DNA from: Candidatus Helarchaeota archaeon
GTDB lineage: Archaea; Asgardarchaeota; Lokiarchaeia; Helarchaeales; HEL-GB-A
Direction of reading: 5' to 3'
DNA: 25,138 nucleotides
Assembly (NCBI GenBank): GCA_013375405.1
Contig: JABXJU010000042.1
Location: 1-25,138, forward strand
Shown here: positions 1 through 7,652 of the stretch, one piece after another
Layout: the number at the start of each line of letters is the position of its first letter
Position numbering within the stretch: the first letter of the stretch is position 1
Notes under the pieces: generated by a model
What the model was told of the DNA's origin: nothing
The model's input: the letters and a program-made list of their open reading frames with translations, nothing else
Database searches by the model: none
Translations under genes and position numbers: made by a program

Positions 1-2
1 TT

Positions 3-968
3 AAAAAGACAGGAGACTCGAACGTGGCGCTCATTGGGTTTCCGTCAGTCGGGAAAAGTACCTTATTGAATAAAATCACAAACGCAAAAAGCAAGGTAGC
101 CGCCTATGAATTCACGACGTTGGACGCGATCCCAGGATTGATGGAGCATAAACACGCTAGAATCATGATTATTGACCTCCCGGGGATCATAAAGGATGCA
201 TCGAAAGGAAAGGGATTTGGGCGGCGTATTCTTGCTGTAGCCAAAACTTCAAATTTAATCCTTATCATGTTAGACATTTGGAACATGCCCTATTTACAGT
301 ATAAAATCATTCTCGATGAATTATATAATATTGGAATCCGGTTGGACCGATTTCCCCCCTTAATCTCCATTTCTTATTTAAAATCGGGGGGACTTTCACT
401 AGCTTCCACCGTACCACTCACCGGCTTAACGCTTGAAATGGCTCGGGGAATTTGCAAAGAATTCAAAATTGTTAATGCACTAATCGTTGCGCACCAAGAT
501 ATCACCCCGGACGATCTCATCGATCGCCTCAATGGCAATTGCGTCTATATCTCGTCTTTAGTAGTTTGTAACAAAATGGATATTGCCACCCCCGCTCAAG
601 AAAAATTCCTTGACGAGCTAGAACGAGAAGGGCGCAACATCATCCGAATCTCCGCTGAAACGGGCATGAATCTCGATTTATTACAAGATGAAATATTTCG
701 AAAATTAGATTTAATCCGAATTTACCTTAAACCCAAGGGGTCTAAAGCGGATTTAATTGAACCACTCGTCGTTCCCCGCGATTCAGATGTGCGATACGTG
801 GCAGGTAAAATCCATCGGGATTTCGTGGAGGGTTTCCGATATGCATTCGTTCAGCACGCCACAAAACAAGAAACCGACGTTTTACCCACTGTGGAACATC
901 GAAAATGGAAAGTTGGATTAGGCTACACCCTACAAGATTTTGATGTTGTACAAATTAATATTAAATAA
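3..968 (+). CDS. DRG-family (Rbg/Obg-like) GTPase with TGS domain, 5'-truncated by the window edge
   Basis: This is a translation-associated GTPase of the developmentally regulated GTP-binding (DRG) family, expected in the cytosol near ribosomes. Numbering from the GTG at 24, the sequence shows G1 GFPSVGKS (5-12), the switch segment FTTLDAIPG (30-38), G3 DLPG (51-54), G4 NKMD (183-186) and G5 SAETG (210-214). A TGS-like domain follows from about residue 233 and ends in GLGYTLQDFDVVQI. The GTG at 24 is not a real start: the frame is open back to position 3 and reads KKTGDSN directly before VALIGFPSVGKS, as in intact DRG proteins. Archaeal members are about 370 residues, so some 50-60 N-terminal residues (the HTH region) lie upstream of the window. 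Its G+C looks higher than that of the next genes. Family assignment is firm; the exact cellular role is inferred from homologues. Confidence 0.93.
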   Translation, partial: KKTGDSNVALIGFPSVGKSTLLNKITNAKSKVAAYEFTTLDAIPGLMEHKHARIMIIDLPGIIKDASKGKGFGRRILAVAKTSNLILIMLDIWNMPYLQYKIILDELYNIGIRLDRFPPLISISYLKSGGLSLASTVPLTGLTLEMARGICKEFKIVNALIVAHQDITPDDLIDRLNGNCVYISSLVVCNKMDIATPAQEKFLDELEREGRNIIRISAETGMNLDLLQDEIFRKLDLIRIYLKPKGSKADLIEPLVVPRDSDVRYVAGKIHRDFVEGFRYAFVQHATKQETDVLPTVEHRKWKVGLGYTLQDFDVVQINIK

Positions 969-1012
969 TCAAAACCAATTCTTCAATCACTGTCAATAAA
1001 AAAATATGCTTA

Positions 1013-1071
1013 AACTGAATTTTTACTAAAATTCAGTTCCTATTTTTGTAGGCGTAAAAAGGTATTTTTTT
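1013..1071 (+). terminator. Perfect inverted repeat followed by a T tract, probable end of the DRG transcript
   Basis: AACTGAATTTT (1013-1023) and AAAATTCAGTT (1028-1038) form a perfect 11-bp stem with a 4-base TACT loop. A small CCTA/TAGG hairpin follows at 1039-1052 and a seven-T run at 1065-1071. Archaeal termination mainly needs the T tract, so the stem could instead be an operator for the gene starting at 1131. Its position 45 bases after the DRG stop favours termination. Confidence 0.42.
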
Positions 1072-1130
1072 GTAGTTATTTTTCCCAGCGCAAAAAAAGA
1101 AAAAAAGGGGAAAATTATATCTGTAATTAG

Positions 1131-3635
1131 GTGCTGAAAATATCTCAAAACATCCTAGAAAATTCTCTTTTAAGAATAATTATAGCAGATCACCACGATT
1201 CAACATCTGAACGAATAGAAATACATGATAATGGCAATTGGATTCCTTTTCTGAGTAGCTTGTCAGGATTTAGCACTTTACTCTTTTACAAAGGGAAAGA
1301 ATTTGACTCTATATCGTTATCGTTCAAAACTAAAACCAAAAATACATTAGTTTTTCAATCAAGTGATGCCAAATTAACGGTAAATTTGGAAATTAAGCTT
1401 GTTGATCGTGATTTAATTCATTTCAAATATGATCTCGTAACTAAAGCTAAATTAAAACTCTCAAAATTAATTGCAAATTACAGTATCTTATTGGGATCAG
1501 AGCCATCTTATAAATGGGTTCCCCATATCCGCCCCAAGGAAAATTATGTTATGGGAGATCACGTGTTTCGCTCACCTGCGATTATTTACAATAAGGGTCA
1601 AATTTCATTTGCCCTAATTCCTGATTTAGATCTATTAAAGGAAAATCGCCCATTCCAAACCCTTATGGATTTTAATTTGAAGAATGAGGAAACTGGAGGG
1701 GATCCGCGAATATACTATGGGTTTGGGAACTATAAACCTGCCGAACACATCTTTTTTAAACATAATCCAAAGAAGAAAATGAAAATTAAAAAAGGAACTA
1801 ATCTCTCGTTTGGATATTATATAAAAATTTTTAAAGAAACACCCGTTTCAGCAGTTTTAGAAAGCATTAATAGCTTTTTATGGCGGACGTATGGTCAAAA
1901 ATTATTGTATGAAAATCTAAATCCACAAATTCTACCCTATAAGATAAATGTTGAAGAAGGATTTAAGGCGATATTTGACAGGCAGAAAAGCTGGGTCGAT
2001 TTCAAGATAGATGAGGCTGACTGCGGTGGGGTCTTCCAAAGCTCTTGGATAGGTAAAAGGAAGAAAAAATATAAATTCATCACCCCAGAGGATGCCGCAG
2101 AACATAAAACAGGGAATTTTGGCCAAAGAATAGACCAGGACTCGCTATTAGGTAGAATAATTATGCATTTCTCCAATAGCCTCTTTTGGATCAAAAGATT
2201 TGCTTGGTTCACATCCCATTTTCCCGTGATAAACAGAGTTGCCGAGATTTGGTATAATGCTTGGTTCATGAATATCAGAACAGGTTATGGTTTTCGTTAT
2301 TTTGGGGAAATATGGAATGATAAGGATTTAGTAGATAAAGGAAATAAAATCTTCAATACCCTGTTAAATCTTCCCAGCATACGAGGTGTCTTCCCAACTG
2401 TGATATTTCCCGCCTCATTTGATGCTACTGAATTTTGTACTATTAATGGCTTAAAAGCATTTATTTATACAGATGATTTCAACATAATTGATGTTTCTCT
2501 GGCAATGTATTGGGGACTTAAATTTCACCAAGATTTAGAAAACCGACCTGAAATTAAGGAAAAATGTGCTGACCTTCTTGATTTATTGGAAGAAATTCAA
2601 TTAGAAAATGGAGCGATCCCCGTTTTCATCAATTTTAAAGAAGATAACCATACTCCAATCATTAGCGATGTATTAATTGATTCTGCAAGTAGTGGTGCTC
2701 CCCTGATGTTTCTAACAGAATATTATAAAATTTCGCAAGATAGCCGAATAATCCCAATTGCCCAAAAAATTGCGAAATATCTTCAAACCGAAATAATTCC
2801 TGTTAATAAATGGCATGATTTTGAGCCATTCTTTAGCTGCACTAATTTTCCTTTTGATTTATTCGATGATTATACACAAAGTCACGTAATGAATGCCCTA
2901 TGCATTTATTGGGCCGCCGAAGGGTTAAAGGAACTCTATAGCATCACAAAAAACGATACCTATTTGCAATCAGGGGAACAAGTGATGTCTATTTTGAATT
3001 TATTCCAACAAGTGTGGGATTTACCGTACATTAGTTTCAACACGTATGGGGGTTTCTGCAGTCAGAACGCAGATGCTGAATTATCCGACGCTCGCCAAGG
3101 CCTGTTTGTTCGTGTATACATGGAATATTATCTTTTGACTGGTAAAAAAGAGTACATGGAGCGCGCAATCGCGACCTTAAGGGCGTGTTGGGCGGTGCAG
3201 TTGCTAAGTGAATATGAAGAACAATGCTCTGGCAATTTGAAAGGTATTGGAACGATTGATGGCGTTGATAGAGGTTGTGTTTTTGAGAATTATGGCCATT
3301 CTGGAAATGATTTTCCGGTTCTAGGATATATCTTTCTTGATTGGGGCATTGGAACCTCCGCTTCTGCTACAGCATACGTGAAAAAACATTTTGGGGATCT
3401 ATATATAGATTTTAAAGAACAAATTGCATGGGGTATCGATGGCCTTACAGTTCAATCCACTGAATTTACAGAAAACCGTGTAGATCTTACCATTGACAAG
3501 CTTCCTGAAAAAAATTCTGTTTTATTAAAAGCACGAGCTATTCCTCAGCCGCAAATTGAAATCATAATCAATAACTCCTCCCTCGGTCTCATGGATAAGG
3601 ACACGCTCGAGGCTGGATTTAAAATTTCCTTCTAA
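1131..3635 (+). CDS. Large six-hairpin glycosidase-like protein of unknown specificity
   Basis: This 834-residue protein has no signal peptide or membrane segment and should be cytosolic. The first ~250 residues are rich in beta-strand-like segments. From about residue 300 to 770 it is helical, with repeated aromatic/Gly motifs such as RTGYGFRYFGEIW, IYTDDFNIIDVSLAMYWGL, NTYGGFCSQNAD and FENYGHSGNDFPVLGY, followed by a short beta tail. That order (beta-sandwich, alpha/alpha barrel, beta tail) resembles six-hairpin glycosidase-superfamily enzymes acting on sugars, but I cannot assign a GH family or catalytic residues. The GTG start at 1131 has no clear ribosome binding site close by, and no in-frame ATG lies near it. 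It stands alone between two non-coding gaps. A GPH sugar symporter is encoded 18 kb away. Fold call is moderate; substrate is unknown. Confidence 0.6.
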   Translation: MLKISQNILENSLLRIIIADHHDSTSERIEIHDNGNWIPFLSSLSGFSTLLFYKGKEFDSISLSFKTKTKNTLVFQSSDAKLTVNLEIKLVDRDLIHFKYDLVTKAKLKLSKLIANYSILLGSEPSYKWVPHIRPKENYVMGDHVFRSPAIIYNKGQISFALIPDLDLLKENRPFQTLMDFNLKNEETGGDPRIYYGFGNYKPAEHIFFKHNPKKKMKIKKGTNLSFGYYIKIFKETPVSAVLESINSFLWRTYGQKLLYENLNPQILPYKINVEEGFKAIFDRQKSWVDFKIDEADCGGVFQSSWIGKRKKKYKFITPEDAAEHKTGNFGQRIDQDSLLGRIIMHFSNSLFWIKRFAWFTSHFPVINRVAEIWYNAWFMNIRTGYGFRYFGEIWNDKDLVDKGNKIFNTLLNLPSIRGVFPTVIFPASFDATEFCTINGLKAFIYTDDFNIIDVSLAMYWGLKFHQDLENRPEIKEKCADLLDLLEEIQLENGAIPVFINFKEDNHTPIISDVLIDSASSGAPLMFLTEYYKISQDSRIIPIAQKIAKYLQTEIIPVNKWHDFEPFFSCTNFPFDLFDDYTQSHVMNALCIYWAAEGLKELYSITKNDTYLQSGEQVMSILNLFQQVWDLPYISFNTYGGFCSQNADAELSDARQGLFVRVYMEYYLLTGKKEYMERAIATLRACWAVQLLSEYEEQCSGNLKGIGTIDGVDRGCVFENYGHSGNDFPVLGYIFLDWGIGTSASATAYVKKHFGDLYIDFKEQIAWGIDGLTVQSTEFTENRVDLTIDKLPEKNSVLLKARAIPQPQIEIIINNSSLGLMDKDTLEAGFKISF

Positions 3636-3687
3636 ATTAGTATTTTCATACTTCTCCTATCAACAATTAAATCTGTCGTTATAAGAG

Positions 3688-3704
3688 AAATAACACCGTT
3701 ATTT
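3688..3704. promoter_or_regulatory. Palindrome in the leader of the dehydratase-like cluster, possible operator
   Basis: AAATAAC and GTTATTT are perfect 7-bp inverted arms around ACC. The half-site GTTATTT occurs again at 3761-3767, shortly before the likely promoter. The 236-bp gap at 3636-3871 holds nothing else that I can recognise. A role as a regulator-binding site is inferred from position and symmetry only. Confidence 0.28.
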
Positions 3705-3780
3705 GGGTTAATTTTAATCTTTATAATTACATTTTTCTCTTTTTTAGGAAAATTAATACTGTTATTTCATATATCAATGT

Positions 3781-3787
3781 TATAATA
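3781..3787 (+). promoter_or_regulatory. Candidate TATA box for the redox cluster
   Basis: TATAATA lies 85 bases before the ATG at 3872, in the only long intergenic gap of the cluster. A second AT-rich candidate (TTTTATTAAG, 3814-3823) would give a shorter leader. AGGTGA at 3860-3865, six bases before the ATG, is a good ribosome binding site. The low overall G+C makes TATA calls weak. Confidence 0.3.
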
Positions 3788-3871
3788 GGTAAAATAAGTA
3801 TTCTTTTATTAAGCATAGTTGATAATCATAAACGAAAGATATGATTACTGAGATTATTTAGGTGAAGTTAT

Positions 3872-5323
3872 ATGATTAATGAGAAAATTTTGAATCAAAT
3901 GGTTGATATTGTGGGTGAAAATTTTGTTAGCACGGATCCCGAGGACCTTTATATTTATGCCTATGATATGACAGAAGAACCAGCAGGAAATCCAAATGCA
4001 ATTGTGATGCCAAAAACTCCCGAAGAAATCCAGAAATTAATGAAGATAGCAAATGAATATAGAATTCCAATAATTCCTTACATAGCAGGTGCGAATATTG
4101 GGGGATTAACCACCACTCACCGAGGGGGAATTGTTGTAGATTGCAAACGGATGCGTGAAATTGTTAAGTTTGATGAAATTAGCAAATATATTGTCGTTGA
4201 ACCAGGGATAACATTCGGGCATTTGAAAAAATATCTAGCTGATAATCATCCAGACTTCATTTATTCTTATCCATTCGCACCACCATTTACTTCTATTGCC
4301 ACCAATGCATTATTAGAAGGTCTGACCGAGTATTCGTTCCGTTGGGGTTGTATGGGCGATTGGATCACCGGTCTCGAAGTAGTCCTTCCTACAGGTGAAA
4401 TCACAAAGATCGGATCCTGCGCGACCTCTGATCATTGGAATATGAAATATCCTCTACCCGACATGACGGGTCTCTTTATAGGTTGGCAGGGAATGACTGG
4501 TATTGTCACGAAATGTGCTGTGAAAGTTGTGCCAAAACCCCCTATTAGGGAAATGTATGGCGCAGTATATTTTGGATTGAATTCAGCAGAAGAAGTGTTT
4601 AAGCGATTAAGCAAAACTGATCTCATTCATGGTGATTTTTCTTTTAGTTACCAGACTGTTATGATGCTAATGGGTAAAAAACATCCATTACCCGAAATAC
4701 CGCCAGATAGACCAAAAATGCTCTCCGGATTGCTTGTTTTTGCAAATGATAAAAAAGATTTAAGAAATAAATCAAGGTTGTTAAACAATATTGCAACTGA
4801 AGTAAGCAAAGAAACTAAAGAAATGGTCCAAATTATTCCAGCTACAGGAGCTCTTCCGAAAAAGGTCGCTGAAATTCTCGATCTACCCTCGAATCTACCC
4901 CCCTTCTTTGAATTTCGGAGTACCGATAAAAAAGGTGTAGGAATGTCTTGGCTAGGAACCTATTGTAATCCCAATAATTGGAGGAAAAGCTATGAGGCCG
5001 GCCAGAAGATTATGGAGGACTACGGGTTTGAACCATTAATTTTTGTAAAGATGATGGATTCAGGCCATTTTTATGTTGTTCGTTTTCTTATTCCGTTTAA
5101 TAAGGCTGAACCTGATGAAGCCAAAACAGTTCGGAAAATGTTGGAAGAATTAGTTGATGCATCATTACCCCTTGGAGCAATTCCTTATAAATGCCCTGCT
5201 TGGGCTGCGAAGAAAGTTCTTAAACGAATAGATCCAAACTGGGTCGCTCTCGCTAAAAATATTCGTAAAACGCTAGACCCCAATGGCATTATGAATCCCG
5301 ATCGCTGGGCACTTTTAGATTGA
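3872..5323 (+). CDS. GlcD-type FAD-binding oxidoreductase (glycolate/D-lactate dehydrogenase family)
   Basis: This soluble FAD enzyme of the PCMH/VAO superfamily typically oxidises 2-hydroxyacids or passes electrons to Fe-S partners. The FAD-binding domain shows the entry motif VMPKTPEEIQKLMKIANEYR (45-64), the diphosphate-binding loop IIPYIAGANIGGLT (67-80), and IVVEPGITFGHLKKYL. The C-terminus carries the family ending LDPNGIMNPDRW. Length (483 aa) is normal for GlcD/DLD proteins. The ATG is preceded by AGGTGA at a six-base spacing. It is the first gene of the cluster, and the next gene, a CCG-type Fe-S protein, starts within 15 bases. Such GlcD-HdrD-like pairs commonly form one electron-transfer unit. 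The diphosphate loop deviates from the common glycine-rich GAGTG pattern. The substrate cannot be read, and no EtfAB genes accompany it here. Confidence 0.88.
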   Translation: MINEKILNQMVDIVGENFVSTDPEDLYIYAYDMTEEPAGNPNAIVMPKTPEEIQKLMKIANEYRIPIIPYIAGANIGGLTTTHRGGIVVDCKRMREIVKFDEISKYIVVEPGITFGHLKKYLADNHPDFIYSYPFAPPFTSIATNALLEGLTEYSFRWGCMGDWITGLEVVLPTGEITKIGSCATSDHWNMKYPLPDMTGLFIGWQGMTGIVTKCAVKVVPKPPIREMYGAVYFGLNSAEEVFKRLSKTDLIHGDFSFSYQTVMMLMGKKHPLPEIPPDRPKMLSGLLVFANDKKDLRNKSRLLNNIATEVSKETKEMVQIIPATGALPKKVAEILDLPSNLPPFFEFRSTDKKGVGMSWLGTYCNPNNWRKSYEAGQKIMEDYGFEPLIFVKMMDSGHFYVVRFLIPFNKAEPDEAKTVRKMLEELVDASLPLGAIPYKCPAWAAKKVLKRIDPNWVALAKNIRKTLDPNGIMNPDRWALLD

Positions 5324-5336
5324 GAGGATGAAAAAA

Positions 5337-5585
5337 ATGGCTCTGGAAAGTTTAAAAGATTGGATATATGCATGCGTCAGGTGCAATACCTGTAAATACG
5401 TGATAAATGAATATTACGATTCGTGCCCTTCTGGGAAAAAGTTTCAATTCGAATCTTATTATGGGAGTGGAAAGGTATGGATTGCACGAGCTATGCTCGA
5501 GGGTAAGCTAAAGTTTTCGGATTCCGTTGTTAGAAAGATTTTTGCGTGTCCACCTGTGGAAATTGCACGGCCCAATGCGAGCTAG
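5337..5585 (+). CDS. N-terminal fragment of a CCG/HdrD-like Fe-S protein (frame-broken)
   Basis: This short reading frame holds the first ferredoxin-like cluster motif of a heterodisulfide-reductase-type protein: C-x2-C-x2-C-x10-C in ACVRCNTCKY...YDSCPSG. It ends soon after KIFAC. At that point the next frame (-1) continues with STCGNCTAQCEL, which would complete a second C-x2-C-x2-C-x3-C motif. The two frames together would make one protein of about 386 residues, so this is best read as the front part of a broken or misassembled gene. I prefer the ATG at 5337: the purine stretch GAGAGGATGA lies 5-9 bases before it, whereas the ATG at 5328 has GAGAGG directly abutting it. It follows the flavoprotein gene almost without a gap. 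A genuine separate small protein is possible but would waste the split cluster motif. Confidence 0.7.
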   Translation: MALESLKDWIYACVRCNTCKYVINEYYDSCPSGKKFQFESYYGSGKVWIARAMLEGKLKFSDSVVRKIFACPPVEIARPNAS

Positions 5586-6496
5586 AGGTTTCTGATCATA
5601 TACTTGAAATTATTGAGACGCTACGAGCAGAAGCAGTCCGTCAAGGTATCGGTCCTCTGGAATCTCAAAAAGTATTTGAGGAGGCTATTGCGGCAGAGCA
5701 TAATCCCTATAAAGAGCTCCATGCTAAACGTGCCAGCTGGATAGTAGAAAGTTTAAAACTCAAAGATACTGCAGATGTGCTCTATTTCGTTGGTTGCACT
5801 TCATCCTATCGGGAATCCGAAATCGCAACGGATATGCTCGATCTTTTAATGAAAATGGATGTTGCTGTAACAGTTTCAAGTGACGAATGGTGTTGTGGCT
5901 CTCCCCTTATACGAACAGGGCAATTAAAACTAGTTAAAGAACTAGCCGAACACAATATGGAAATGATTAAAAACATTGGTGCAAAGGATGTTGTTTTTTC
6001 TTGCGCAGGCTGCTACCGGACCTTTAAGGAGGACTATGAACCCATCCTAGGAAAAGTTCCAGAATTCGGATTATATCATGTTACTGATTTTATCGTAAAA
6101 CTAATAGAGGAAGGCAAAATAAAATTTAAGGAAGGCGATCCTGTGAAAATTACTTATCACGATCCCTGCCATATCGGAAGACATTGTGGCATTTATGATT
6201 CACCTCGTAAGGTCCTAAAAGCCATCCCAGGCATAGAACTAGTTGAAATGAAACGCAATAAAGAAAATGCCTGGTGCTGTGGAGCAGGTGGAGGAGTCAA
6301 ATCTGGTTTTCGTGATTGGGCGGTTGAAATTGCTTCTGAACGGATTAAAGAAGCTGAAGAAACAGGGGCTGAGATTTTAGTTTCATCTTGCCCGTTCTGC
6401 AAGCGGAACCTCATGGATGCAATTAAGGCAACTGGCTCAAAGTTAAAGTTTATGGATATTACTGAACTTGTCAATTCTCGAATTTCTTTTCAGTGA
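5546..6496 (+). CDS. CCG-domain Fe-S oxidoreductase (HdrD/HdrB/GlpC-like), main part
   Basis: This is the electron-transfer partner of the flavoprotein, with two CCG (cysteine-rich) domains that in heterodisulfide reductase B/D bind unusual Fe-S clusters. Visible motifs are CGNCTAQC near the N-terminus (a ferredoxin-like motif missing its first Cys), EWCCGSPLIRTG plus FSCAGCYRTF (first CCG unit), and HDPCHIGRHCGIY, NAWCCGAGGG plus SSCPFCKRNL (second unit). The GTG at 5546 is only a nominal start, because the missing Cys sits in the overlapping upstream frame as KIFAC. Joining the frames needs a -1 shift near 5549, i.e. one base lost. The stop overlaps the ribosome binding region of the next gene, so the operon is continuous. 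Disulfide-reductase activity as such is not implied; many homologues only relay electrons. Confidence 0.85.
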   Translation: MSTCGNCTAQCELEVSDHILEIIETLRAEAVRQGIGPLESQKVFEEAIAAEHNPYKELHAKRASWIVESLKLKDTADVLYFVGCTSSYRESEIATDMLDLLMKMDVAVTVSSDEWCCGSPLIRTGQLKLVKELAEHNMEMIKNIGAKDVVFSCAGCYRTFKEDYEPILGKVPEFGLYHVTDFIVKLIEEGKIKFKEGDPVKITYHDPCHIGRHCGIYDSPRKVLKAIPGIELVEMKRNKENAWCCGAGGGVKSGFRDWAVEIASERIKEAEETGAEILVSSCPFCKRNLMDAIKATGSKLKFMDITELVNSRISFQ

Positions 6497-6505
6497 GGTT
6501 GTAAC

Positions 6506-7627
6506 GTGTCTAGTTTGGAAAAAATGTTTGAAGCTGCGGAAAATTTACCTAATTCCTGGATAACGGAATGGAAAAAAACAGGAAAAGTAATGGGGTACCT
6601 GTGTTCCTACATTCCAGAAGAAATAATTTATGCTGCGAAAATCCTGCCAATCCGTGTAACACCTGTAGGGCATACTGATTCAACACTGGCAGATGCATGT
6701 ATGTCTCGTCTGAATTGCCCGTTTGCTAGATATCTTTTAGATATGGTACTCAATGGGAAATTAGATTTCCTTGATGGGATCATTGGATACAATTCTTGCG
6801 ACCACGTGAGGAGGATGTTCGATAACTGGCGATTACGACATGAACCCCAATTCTACCATTTCTTAAGTATTCCTCATCGTAGTGATGAACTTGCAATGAA
6901 ATGGTTTCAAGAGGAGTCAATCAATTTATTAAAACATATTGAGTCTCACTTTAAGGTTACCATTTCCGATACCGATCTTACTAATGCAATAAAACTCTTT
7001 AATAAAACTCGTGATCTCCTTACAACTCTATATGAACTTAGAAAAGGTAAAGCTCCTCCCATTAAGGGATATGAGGTCGCCGCGATCATGTCCGCCTGCA
7101 TGCACATACCCAAAGAAGAATTTAATACTCTCCTGAGCCAACTGCTTGAAGAATTGAAAGAGAGCGCGGGATTTAGCGATCTTCCCCGGGTCATGATAGT
7201 TGGAAGTTTGGTAGATAACCCTGAGTATGTGAAGATTATCGAGGATCTGGGCAGTCTCGTTGTGACCGACAGCCATTGCTTCGGCTCGAAATACTTTTGG
7301 AATAAGGTCAAAGAAGATAAATCCCCTATCGATGCCCTTACCGAACGCTATTTATTGCAATCACCATGTCCTAGGATGATTGATGATAGAACGGGCCATG
7401 AGACTCGACTAGATCACGTCAAAAGTCTGATTAAAGAGTACTATGTCGACGGGGTTGTCTTCGAGCGTATGGCTATGTGTGATCTCTGGTCAGGAGAAAT
7501 TTACATGCTACAAAAAGAATTAAAAGAATTGGGGGTTCCTACCCTCATCTTAGAGCGTGATTACATTATATCTGGTGTTGGACAGATGAAAACACGCTCT
7601 CAAGCTTTTATTGAAGTTTTAAAGTGA
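6506..7627 (+). CDS. 2-hydroxyacyl-CoA dehydratase / benzoyl-CoA reductase family subunit, BcrC/HgdB-size
   Basis: This is a catalytic-component subunit of the ATP-dependent radical dehydratase/reductase family, whose members hold a [4Fe-4S] cluster through conserved cysteines and receive energised electrons from an HgdC-type activator. The protein has 373 residues, close to BcrC (about 380). It shows the family opening GYLCSYIPEEIIYAAKILPI (30-49), followed by DACMSRLNCPFAR (Cys65, Cys71), IGYNSCDHVRRM (Cys98), and late segments DSHCFGSKYFW, SPCPRMIDDRTGHETR and ERMAMCDLWSGE. The last is typical of the domain that closes the cluster site. GTG start with GAGGTT five bases upstream. The spacing to the preceding stop is nine bases. 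Substrate is unknown: residue-level assignment to benzoyl-CoA, 2-hydroxyglutaryl-CoA or another thioester is not possible by eye. Confidence 0.87.
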   Translation: MSSLEKMFEAAENLPNSWITEWKKTGKVMGYLCSYIPEEIIYAAKILPIRVTPVGHTDSTLADACMSRLNCPFARYLLDMVLNGKLDFLDGIIGYNSCDHVRRMFDNWRLRHEPQFYHFLSIPHRSDELAMKWFQEESINLLKHIESHFKVTISDTDLTNAIKLFNKTRDLLTTLYELRKGKAPPIKGYEVAAIMSACMHIPKEEFNTLLSQLLEELKESAGFSDLPRVMIVGSLVDNPEYVKIIEDLGSLVVTDSHCFGSKYFWNKVKEDKSPIDALTERYLLQSPCPRMIDDRTGHETRLDHVKSLIKEYYVDGVVFERMAMCDLWSGEIYMLQKELKELGVPTLILERDYIISGVGQMKTRSQAFIEVLK

Positions 7628-7652
7628 GATTCTGAAGTGTTGAGGATTATTT

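Noticed and set aside
24..26. GTG as start of the first gene
   Set aside because: The frame is open to the window edge and encodes residues that belong to DRG proteins just before the G1 motif; the gene is cut by the window, not started here.
1937..2269. Minus-strand open frame inside the glycosidase-like gene
   Set aside because: Antisense shadow; low-complexity product and no start signal.
5541..5560. Programmed -1 ribosomal frameshift
   Set aside because: No X-XXY-YYZ slippery site in the upstream frame and only a tiny palindrome follows. A lost base is the simpler explanation, though not excluded without reads.
6946..7311. Minus-strand open frame within the BcrC-like gene
   Set aside because: Antisense shadow without coding signs.
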